Source: Oscillospiraceae bacterium (GTDB lineage Bacteria; Bacillota; Clostridia; Oscillospirales; Oscillospiraceae). Taken from it: a stretch of 64,000 nt of DNA. The notes beneath the pieces were generated by a model. That model was not told the DNA's origin. It made no database searches and was given only the letters and a program-made list of their open reading frames with translations. The stretch covers positions 1-64,000 of the forward strand of contig JAAWPV010000072.1 of assembly GCA_022800215.1 (NCBI GenBank). The letters are read 5' to 3'. Below, piece after piece: positions 25,701-37,700 of this stretch (position 1 is its first letter; each line of letters starts with the position of its first letter). The translations under genes and the position numbers were made by a program.

Positions 25701-28700
25701 GGATACTATGCCACCCTGGAGTTTGACCCTGCCAGTGTAGGCAGCACCAGTATGTTGTTGGGCGATGGGCAAAACTTTACCTTTACCATGATTGCAGGAG
25801 ATGTGGACGTGAAGGTGGTTTTCCACCAGGGCGATCCCGAGGGCCATAAGGTGACCCTCCACCTGCTGGATGCCGCAGGCGCTCCCATTGACATGACCAA
25901 TCCGGCCTATGCCTCTGTCCTCGGAGAGTTGGCAGATAACTTTGTCCAGTGGACGGATCCCGCCAACAGTGTGCTGACCAAGAAGACCGACGTGGTCAAC
26001 GGCCTTGTGATCCTGGAGGACATTCCCTTCATGGATCTCGTGTCCGTAGGGGCAAAGGCCACCAGCCTGGACGCCCTTGCATACATCAAGCAGACCTATG
26101 TGAAGTTCGGTAACGAGGTCCTCTATCCCATTGCAGGCTACACCGATACGGTGGATGGGACCAACGTTGACCATCCCTACCTGCTAAAGGAGCGTCACTT
26201 TGACTTCCGGATGCAGAATGGGGACGTGGATGTCTACATTGTGTTGGACAACATTGAAAACGCACCTGATACACCCAGATATACCGCCGTTCTGACGGTG
26301 GAAGATCTGAGCCTTGGAGCGGAGGGTGACGCGGGCTACGCCACCCTGACCCAGAGCAAAGGACCCAAGTCAATCACGGTAAAGAGCAATGCGGTCTTTG
26401 ATCCCGATGCTCACACCCTTACGGTGGAGCCTGGGGTGGAGACTCTGGAGCTCACTGTGGTGGCCAATGCCGGCTATTATCTGGACACGACCTCCATCTC
26501 GCCTCCCGAGCTGGGCATGACGGTGACTGAAACCTCCCGGACCACTGCGGTTACGGGGGAGACCACCTATACCTTTGAGGTGGTCACCATGCCCGAGGCC
26601 AACCTTGGCTTCCATGTGGTGCTGAGGAAGGGCTACAAAGCCACCATGGTGCTCCAGACTCTGGATGACAGCAATAATGTGATCTCCGTCAACAGCTATG
26701 TGGATACCATGACGGATACCGCCTGGCAGCCCGAGCAGAGCCGCGTGGTCCTCCACAGTGACGGGGAGCAATTCCAAGGCCGGATCACGGTTCAGCCCGG
26801 CTATTACATCAGTGATATCATCATCACCGGCGAGACAAGCAAGAATGCGTACAGCCTGGACAGTCAGACGGGCGGCAACGGCTATAACAATGGAAACGGC
26901 GGCGTTGTGACTATCCAGATGACCCAGCCCCAGGAGGACGTTGAGGTTCTCGTGATTCTGAGAGAGGGGCCGCCTCCCATTCCGCAGCCGAAGCGTTTGG
27001 AGCTGGTGGTTGCGGATGATGACAACCCCGGTACGGCCGACAACTGGGCCCAGCTGCGGATCGTGACCGATGGCACCGGCTATGAACCGAATCCCGGTGT
27101 GTATAAGGACGGTTCCTATACCACTTGGGTGGTTCCCAACAAGACCATTGAGATTTTGACCCACGCCGATACAGGCTACCATGTGGACAGCATTGTCATT
27201 ACGCCGGCGGGTACCGGCGCAGCGATCCTGCCCACGGGAGCCGATACGGTGGAGTTCACTATGCCCGGAAGTTCCATTACGGTAAAGGTAGTCTTTAAGC
27301 AGGGCGATCCCGAGGAGCGGGAAGTGCGGTTGGAGATTATTGACCCGGACGGTGTGAAGGAAAAGGTGGAGCTGACGAACACCCACAATGTCAGCGGCAA
27401 TACCTTCAGTCCCGATTGGGTGGCCACCAACGACGGCAATGTACTGAAGGCTCACACAGGTGATGTCTTTACCACCCTCGCCACAGTTTTGGCGGCGCAT
27501 CCTGAATACCAAGCGCACATTGTGGCTGTGGCCGATGATGGAACGGTTCTGCCGTGGGAGACAGATGTCAACGGTCAGGACATTGTGGGTCAGTTCGTAA
27601 CGCCCATGGATAACGTGACTGTTACAGTGGAGTTCAACAATGAGGATGGCAATTTCCTGGTTCTTTCTGCCGTTGGCCCCGGTGGCGTGGGCGACGCTGG
27701 TAAGGCCTCCATTGTGGAACCCGCTGACAAGACCGGAACTGCGCTCAGTAACGGCAGCAATGTGAAGAAGATCATTGCCGACGGGGAAGATGTGACCGTT
27801 GTTATTACGCCTGAGTCTGGCTACTCGGTCAGGGGGATCACGACCTCCGGTGGTCCTGTGGCCTGGAACTATGTGGCTGTTCCTGCCGGCAGTCCGGCCG
27901 GAAGTGTGGCCATTGGCTTTAAGATGCCTGATGCGAACACCGGAGTGACAGTGGAGTTCCAGGAGGGGCCGCCCCAGGAATACACTGCGAATATCATCCT
28001 CCATGACAATACCACCCAAGGCGACGCTAAGTTTGACGACAATAATCAATATGCGATCTCCGCCCCGGCGGGAACGGGTATTGGTGCGTGGGTCTATGCC
28101 AATACCGGCTACTATATCGTGGACATTGAATTTGATCCCAATACGCCTTACACATACAGCGGCAGCTATACCAACGGCGATTTGGACTTCGTCATGCAGA
28201 ACTACAATGTGAATATCCACATTTACTTCTCTGACAAGCCCGAGCTGAAAGCAACCCTGGAGGTTTACGATTACGCCGGTTATGACCCGGCCCGGACAGA
28301 CAATCATCACGCCTCGATGGAGAACACAGTCACGGGTAAAGTGACTGCCGATACGTATCACCTGGGTGTGGAGAAGATCACAGCGGAAGAGAATGACGTA
28401 GTCAAGGTCACTGTTTCCGATCCCAGACCTGGCTTTGCAGTGACGGTGGACGTGACGGCCGGCGGCTCTCCTGTGGCAACGAGGCTGAATGCCGACGGTA
28501 CCTATGAATTTGATATGCCTGCCCTGCCCGTTACAGTTACCGTTACATACAAGAAGGGCGTGGAGGACGACCTCTGGGCGGAGCTGGAGTATGACGCGGC
28601 GGAGGGCAACGCTACCATCAGCGCCGTCATTGACGGGACAACCGTGACAAAGGGCCACCGCACCACCGACGGTAAGCTGGAACCCCTCCACGCAGGCGAT

Positions 28701-31700
28701 GTGGTAACGATTGGGAATTTTGCTCCCAACCCTGCGTTGTTCCCCAACGGTGCGGACGCTATCATCATCGTCACGGATGCCGCCACCGGCGCACCCATTT
28801 ATAACGATATCATCAAGGGGGTCACATCGACCGATACCCGCAGTTTTGTCATGCAGCCGGACCAGAATGCCCTGGTGGAGGTCCGCTTCCAGAATACGCT
28901 GCCGCCAGATTACTACTGGGTCACCCTAGTGGTGGGCGGCACTGCCGGCAGTGCTGATCTTACCAGCAGCATGGGTACGATTTCCGCTACCGCCAACGGA
29001 ACCAATGTAATAGGGGAGGAGACGGGCAGAACCGTAACGCTGGACGTAAAGCCGGATACCGGCTATGCCCCCTATCTGGTGGAGGTGCGGAAGGTTTCCG
29101 ATTCCACTGTTGTGCCTTTTGATACCTTTGTGAACGGGACATATACCTTCACCATGCCCGATGACGACGTTACGGTCACCGTTCTCTTCGAGGAGGCACG
29201 GAATGACCTGACTGCCCGGGTGCGGGTGCTGGATGACGGCGGAAACGCCGGGAATACCGCACTTCTGCGTCATGAGGCGGACCCGAAGCCCGGCGTGGAC
29301 CTGCTGACTGGGCTAAAGTGGAACGACTATATTGCCCTGGACGTTGCTGTGGCGCCGGGCTACCGGGCAGATATTGTCACCAAAACCCCCAATGGTTTGG
29401 TAATCCTGAACCCGGACCTGGTCACCATGAACAGCGACCAGACCATGACTTTCTACATGCCCACCAACCGGGATCATGTGGTCATTGAGGTTCGGTTTGT
29501 GAAGGAGGATGGGTACACCATCACTCTGGACGTGGTACCTGGCAGCAGTGACAGTACCTATAACCCGGGGAACCAGGCCTCCATCAGTGTGGCTTCGGGA
29601 GCCTCCGCCGGACCCATCAATGGTGATGATGCGCCTGTCAGTGTGAAGGGTGTTCAGAATGAACTGGTAACGGTCACAGTGACTGCGATGCCCGGCTACT
29701 ACGCCAAAGTGACCTTTAACCCCACCAGTGTGGAAAACACGTATGTGATCCTGTCCGACGGGGTGACCCACACCTTCAGCGTGCCTGCGGAGGATGTGGA
29801 GGTGACTGTGGAGTTCCTTGAAGGACCTCCTCCGGCTGAACACAGTGTGATCCTCCACCTGCTGGATGAGAACCGCACTGAGATTGACCTTGATACCCTG
29901 AGCCCTGCCGACCTCAACGAGCTGGCGGCCAACTTTGCGGAGTGGGTGGGCGCTGCGCCTGCCGCCGTTAAGACAGATGTGGCGAACAAGGATATGAGCA
30001 TCCTTGTGCCCCAGGGAGAGACAGTGCATGTCCATGGGGAAGGGACAGGTCACGACATTTACAACTATGTCATTGAGGGATACGCCAAGTATAAGGGCAA
30101 TATCCTTTCTCCCCTGGTTGGCAGCGAGAACCAAACGACCACGACCCTTACCGATGGCCGCACGGTGACCAATACCTATGATTTCAATTTCCTCATGCAG
30201 CAAGACGATGACGTTCATGTGTACATCGTCCTGGGCGATGATACCTTCAAGCGCACGGTCACGTTGACGGTCACTGATATCAGTGGAGTCAATGTGGGCG
30301 AGGCTGGTTATGCGGAAATTACCCAGGTCACGAAGCCCATTAAGGCGGAGAGCAATGAGACCTACGATGCCGCACGTCACTCTACCCCTGTGGAACCCGG
30401 TAATACCTTCCTGGTTTCTGTGACAGTAAATCCCGGATACATGATTGAAAATGCCGTGATCACCCCGCCGGAAGTGAGTCTCAGCCTCATTGAGGATCAC
30501 GCCACGACGAACGGTGATGGCAGCACGACATACTATTTTGAAATGGTGACCATGCCTGACGCCAGCTTGGGTGTAAATATTGTACTCAAGAAGGGCTATA
30601 AGGCTACCATGGAGATGGTCAGTGGCGACAATGTGGGCTATGCAGGGACGGGAACCGGCTGGAATGAGGACGGTAGTCTGCTGTTCCCCACCTCGGTCCA
30701 TGGTGAGAACGAGGCCTTCACCGGCCAGGTAGAAGTCCAGCCCGGCTGGTATATTGCTTCCATCCGTGTGGAAGGAGAGAGCACCCTCACCAACTACACC
30801 GACCGGCTGACGTACAGTGGAAACGGTTACAACAATGGTGCTGGTACGAATGTGGATGTTGACGGTGATGGTGTCATTGATTTCCTGCCGGTGACATTGA
30901 CGATTCTGGGTCAGCCTGCCGAGGACATCAAGGTGTATATCACCTTGAAGGAAGGTCCGCCCGATCCCGACAAGTACAGCCTGACCCTGACCGTGGAGGA
31001 CGACGGAAACAGCGGCGACGGCAACTATGCTGTTATCACCGGGGTGGAGGTAAAGGATGATCCCAACCTGACCCGGCCTCACGTTACCAACGGCGGCAGC
31101 GGGGGTACGGTGACCAGCGATACCTATAGTTCTTTGAGCATAGGACAGTGGGTCTATATCCATGCGGACGCTGCCAAAGATTACGTGATCGACGACGCTT
31201 ATGTGGATCCCGCCAGCCTGGGCACCTATATGGAGTGGGTGGACGATAACACGCTGAAGGTCCAACAGCCCGGTGGCAACCCCACCGTGAAGGTGAAGTT
31301 TGTTCCTAAAGGAACAAGGAACCATACAGTGACCCTTCATATCAGCAATATTGGTGCCGCTACCGGCGCAGGGACTGCTACGGTGACGAATACCACTGTC
31401 AATCCCAATACCAGCATCAATGCAGATGGACGGAGTATGCCCATTCAGACTGGTGATGATTTGGATGTTCAGGTGATCCCCGGAGCCACCGACTACGTCC
31501 AGGTCACTATTGTGACGGGTGGCACGACCACGATCCAAAGCACTACCGTTGCTGGAACTCAGGTCACAGACCTCTTTAAGGCTCTGCCCGGGGATGCGGA
31601 AGTGTATGTGACATTCAGCGATACACCCTTTGAGAAGCCTGTCCTGACCCTGAACGTGAAGGGCCAGGTGCTGACGCCGCCCAACCAGGCGGAGCTGACG

Positions 31701-34700
31701 GTGGACGGGGACCTGGACGGCACAGTGGAGTTGACCCAGACAGTGGACGCCAACGAGCCCACGGCAAACTCCTTCACAACGACGGTGGCGGAGAACGGCC
31801 AGGTCACCGTCACCCTGAAGCACCAGACCGGCTACACCGCCAACATCACCTTCAGCGAACCCAGCCTGTCTCCCACGCCCACCATCGACGGCAACGGCAA
31901 CCAGGTGTATACCTTCCCCATGCCCGACGTGGCCCAGCTGATCGTGGATGTGGAGTTTGTGGAGGGAGAGCCCCCCCAGCGGACCATCAATGTGGTGCCG
32001 CTGCTGCGGCTGCCGAATGGCACGACTGCGCCCATTGACACCATGAATCAGGGCGATGCTCAGTTTGTGGACGGTACAGGAACGCAGCTGGGCTACTCCA
32101 TGGCAGCCCCTGTGGGGACGGCGCTGCAGATCGACGCTGTGGCTCGGTATGGCTATGTCATTGACCAGGTCACTGCCGACGCGGGGATCACATTCGTCCA
32201 GAGCGGTACTTTGGCGAACACCACGGTCAGCTTGAGTATGCCTAACATTGATAACGGCACTGTCTATGTCTACTTCAAGGAGTCCTGGCCCGATGAGGGT
32301 GAAGTGACCCTGAAGGTCATTGACAACAATGCTGATACGCCCGCGGATGACCACGCCCAGCTCACTGATACGGCGACCGGGACGAAGACCGGAGATTTGT
32401 ATACCGCCATCACCGGCGGCAGTGCTTCGGAGACCATCGTGACGGCGGATACCCACCAGCTCCGGGTGGATGTGTGGGGCATTGATGCCACCACCAAGGC
32501 CACCGAAGTCATCACCGACTGGGCCGGCAATGTTCTGACCGCCGGTATTGACTACACCTGGAATACCGATGCCACCGGAACCTATATCCTGGTGGATATG
32601 CGTGCCCCCATTATGACGGTGGAGCTTACCTTTGAGCCGAAGGGACCCGAGGATCGGTTGAAGGCCACCCTGTCCTATGATGATACCACCGGCGGCGTGG
32701 TGGAGATCGTGTCCGGTACGCTGACGGCAGTAAGCAGCAATGGACAATTTTTGGAACCCTTGTATACCGCCGACAAGGTGGATGTGACCATCACGCCTCC
32801 CGCGGGGAAGGTGCCCGTCATCCAGGTGACCGGGGATACAACCGGGGCGGTCCATACCTATGTGCCTGATCCCATGACAGAGACTGCCGGGGTGTATACC
32901 ACTGCATTCACGATGCAAAATGAGGACGTGACCGTGAAGGTCCTCTTCACGGATGCGCCGGACCCCGATGAGCGTTTTGTGAAGCTGACCGTCCAGGGTC
33001 CTGACCACTCCGGCCAGGCCCACCTTGCCGATCCCGCCGGTCAAACCACAACGCCGGATCCCGTTCTGGCGCCCGATCCTGCCAACCCCGGCAATAACTG
33101 GGGCGTGATGACTGCGACTTTGGGCGACACCATGACGCTGACGGTGACGCCGGCTGCCAGCTTTGCCGTGGCGGCCATCAAGGGCGTGACGGTGGACGGT
33201 GTGGATATCACTATAACTGGTCAGACTGGGCCCAACACCTATTCCTTCGACATTCCCGCCACTCTGGCCGCCGGCGCTACGGTGGATGTTGTGGTCACCT
33301 TTGAGGAAGCCAAGACGGACCTGCGGGTGGACCTGGTGAAGAACGACCCGGCGCCTGCGCCCAGCGGCAACGTGGCCTGGCTGGAAAGCGCCTTTGGTAC
33401 ACCGGACGCTACCGACACCACCCAGCCTGCAGGCAAGCGGGACATTGGTATCACTGGCCTTGCCCCCACCGACCTGGTGAAGGTCCATGTGGACATTGCC
33501 ATCGGCTATAAAGCCGAGGTCTCCATCGTGGGCACCGGTGTGGTGGCGACCTTTACCGCCAGCGGAACTTATGATCTCTATATGCCCAATGCGGATACGC
33601 TGGTTTACGTAGAATATATGGAGGATGCCATCCGCTACAATATCACCTTGGATGTGGTGCCCGGCAGCGATGACAGCACCTACAACGCCGGCAACATGGC
33701 CGAGATCCATACCGATTACAGCGGTACGGCCGGTCCCATCAACGGCGATGATACCCCCGTTACCGTGAAGGGTGAGGTCAACGATGTGGTGACCATTCAG
33801 GTGAAGCCGCAGAATGGCTATTACACCCGGGTAACTTACACTTCTGACACGGACAGTGTGGTGCGGAATCTGACTGCCGATCTTTTGGATGAATCTCTCT
33901 ATACTTTCTCCGTGCCCAAGGGCAACGTGACAGTGAAGGTGGAGTTCATCCCCGATGATGTGCCCAAGCCCGAGCATGACCTGACCCTCCACCTGATGGA
34001 GGAGAGGGAAGTGGGCGGCGTGCCCACTTATGTGGTCATCGACCCCACAGATGTGGGCAGCAAATATAGTGGCCTCCTGACCGAACTGCAGAGGAACCTG
34101 GCGACCTGGGCAGGCGGCAGCCTGAAGATCGATGCCAACCCCACACTGGCCAACCCCATCTCTGCCAAGGTGACCATGGACGAGATGGTGACCGTCCACG
34201 CCCAGGCTACCAGCGATGGGACCAAACTCCTCGACTATGTGAAGGCGGCTTATGCGGAGTATGGCGGCGTTATGCTGGCCACGATCCAGCCCGGCGGGAC
34301 CATCCCGGGCTATCAGGATGTCTATGATCCCGCCGGCTCCGGTACCCGTATTTCCCGCGACTTCACCTTCAAAATGCAGGATGGGAATGTGGACGTCTAC
34401 ATCGTGCTGGAGGACATTGATAAGGCACCGCCCACGCCCGAGTATGTAGCTGCTCTTACCGTGGAGGACGAGACTGATCCCGCCTCCGCCACCGGCACCG
34501 CCGGCTCCGCTACTTTGAGCAGGGAAGCCCCCTCCACCGAGTCGGTGACCGTCGGCAGCAACGATACCACGACCGCCAACACTGTAGGTATGACGGCTAA
34601 TGAGACCCTGACGGTCAACGTGACCGCCAAGCCGGGCTATGTGCTGGACCGGATCACCGTCACCGACCTGGGCCTGGGTATCAAGGCGGACCTGATTTCC

Positions 34701-37700
34701 GAGACACCCCAGACCGACGGCAGCATCGACTATGTTTATGAGGTGAAGGTACCCGCCGACATCGCTCAGGATATCGCGGTGAACGTGTATCTGCTGGGGC
34801 TGAACGTGGGCCGTCCCTTTGATCCCTACCAGTCCGAGTGGTACAATAGTCCCGATTACGCCCATTACGGAGACAAGGACCTTAGCGAATACCATCAGGA
34901 AGGCTGGCTCCTGGGCTGGCTGGCAGGGGATCTGGATGAGGACCTGAAGGCTGACTGGCCCCTGACCGATGGTCAGCTCCTGGTCACCATCCCCACCCTT
35001 TATGAGTACGATACCACCCTGGGCAGCTATGACCTGACCGACGCCGACGCTCACGAGTTCAAGTTCTATATCTACGATGTGGATGCCGATACCTATACTC
35101 TGCTGACGGAGGGGACCGATTACACCCTCACGCCCGCAGGCACGGCGGCCGATCCCTTTGCCCATGATGAATATTATGTGGGCTCCGGCCTCCAGGGCAG
35201 CCGCTTTATCTTCACCGAGCTGACTGCCGGTGTTCTGCCGACTCTAGGCGGGTTGGATAACGGCCTGGTGGACAAAAACGGCAAGAAATGGACCCTCTTT
35301 GTCTCTGCCGTGGATGCACAGCCCAAAAATCCCGCCCGGGCGGAAAGCGGCAAGACCGAACTGGTCATCTTTATGGAGGAGGGCGATTTGAAGGCCACTG
35401 TGACCTCCCCCTACGGCGACGCCACCATGACCGGGCCCGGCGTGCCTCCCACGGTCAGCATCTTGGGCACTGACCACACCATTGATAAGCTGTCCACTGG
35501 CGACAAGGTGGTGGTCAGCGACATGGATCCCCAGGATCCCACCAAGGTCCTGGTGGGTGTAGTGGTCAACCTGCTGGATAAGACCACTGGCGATCCCGGC
35601 GCAGGCTCTGTCAACGCCACCCGGGTCGATACTGACGGCGTTATCACCTATGAGTACACCATGGAGGATACCGACGTAGAACTAGTGGTGGTCTACAACG
35701 ACGAGGACGATCCCCTGAAGGAGAAGGGCCCCCACATTGTCACTGTCCGCAAGGTGGACGATGGTGGTCTGCCTGAAAACGGCGCCACGGTGGAGGATCT
35801 GGACGTAGCCATCACCGACTCCGATCAGAAGGGTGATATCTGGACCGTGGCCTATGAAGGCAATGTGGTCCAGGTGAACGTGACCCTGGCCGACGACTGG
35901 CGGGCGGAGATCACCGCTGTGGATAAGAAGGGCAACAAGGTCCCGGTGGACACCTTTGTCCCCGCCGACCCCGATGCGGCGGGTTATGACATGTACGGCA
36001 AGTTCTATATGCCGGCGGACGTGGATGTTGACGTGACCGTTACCTACATCCATGAGCCCATGCCCGATTATGACCTGACTTTGCGTCTGGAGGGACACGA
36101 TGGCCTGGCGGACAACGCCGCTGAGGTCACCGTGGGCGACAGCACGCCCACCGTGCTTCTTAGTGCCGACGGCGGCCACGATGTTGATGGTCCCAAGGCT
36201 GTAACGCCCGGTACGCTCTTGACCCTGCATACTGAGGTGGCGGATGGCTACAGTGTGGAGAAGGTGGTCATGATTACCGGCGGCGTGGAGGTGGAGATTC
36301 CCCTCATTGACGGTGACTCTCTCCCCATTCCTACCATGCCTATGGGTGTCACCGAGATTGTGGTCACCTATCAGGATAAGACCCAGACCGCCCGGCCCTT
36401 TGACCCGAACCGTGTGCCCGCCGATCCCGACGACGAGAGCGAGACCCATCAGGAGGGCTGGCTCTTGGCCGAGCTCCATGAGGACGAGACCACCGGCGAG
36501 GCCGACGGCTTCCACCTGCGGATCCCCACCCTCCACAATAAGAAGGATGGCGCTGACAACTTCTATGATGCCGGTACCGACGGCATAAAGGATCAGCCCC
36601 AGTATCAGCTCTATTGGAAGGACTCCATGGGCAACTTCCAGCCCCTGGTGGAGGATACGGATATCTCTATCGCCAATCGGGCAGTGGTGGAGCCTAGAGA
36701 CAACGGCGGTATTTACTACGGCTACGAGTTCGACGTGCGGCTGCTGCTGGAGCCCACTCTGTGGGGCGGCTATACGCTGCGGGAGTACCTGGAGAACGGC
36801 GGCTCCCTCTACATCACAGCCCAGGGCGGGGGGAGCGGCGAGGCCGAGAGTGAGAAGACCGAGGTGGTCCTCCTGGTGAGTGCCTTGCGGCCCTTCGACC
36901 CTGACCGGGTGGACAGTGAGGACTATAAGGACCACTGGATCCATGCCGACAACCGGGGTGACCACATGATCATCACCGTACCCACCCTGGCCAACAAGAA
37001 GGGCGACATCTTCCAGGTGGACGGCGACCTCCACACCTTCGATATTTACCTCATGGAGGACGCTACAGGTGTAGACAAGGATGCAGAACCGGATAAGAGC
37101 GCGGATCTTGTCAAGGTCACCGATCTCATGGAGATCTACAACTACGAGAAGTATCTGGATCCCTTCTGGCTCCTGCCTGATCCCAAGGACTATGAATATC
37201 AAGACCGCTATGAGAACGGTGTCTACTATACCGACGACACCGTGGATCCTGAGGCGGAGTACACCGGCGCCAAATTCGTGGCCCGGGTCCTGACCGACGA
37301 GGAGATCGAGGCAAGGTATGCCGATGATCCCGATAAGGCGGATGATATGAAGGCATATGCCGACGTCCTCCGCCAGATCCTGGACAACGACGGCACGGTC
37401 AACAAGGAACCGAATAAGACCCCCCACCGGCTCTACATCACCGTCACCGACAATGATACTGGAAAGGAAGGGGACCTCACCGACCTGGAGGTCACGCCCT
37501 ACTACATCCTGAAGGGCATTCTGGAATCCTACGCACCTCAGCATACGGCCTACTTTGACTTCTTCCCGCTACTGGAGGATGTGGACGGCACTGACCCGGA
37601 CGTGGTGGCCGACCTGACCAGCTATGAGGGCTATAATGACGAGCGGGAGAATAGAACGCCTGCCCTGAGTTTCCCTGTGATCCGCAATGAAGGACAAGGC

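Noticed and set aside
13251..34811. Periodic repeats considered as a CRISPR or DNA satellite array
   Set aside because: The periodicity is at the protein level with diverged DNA and an intact reading frame. There are no identical short repeats with spacers.
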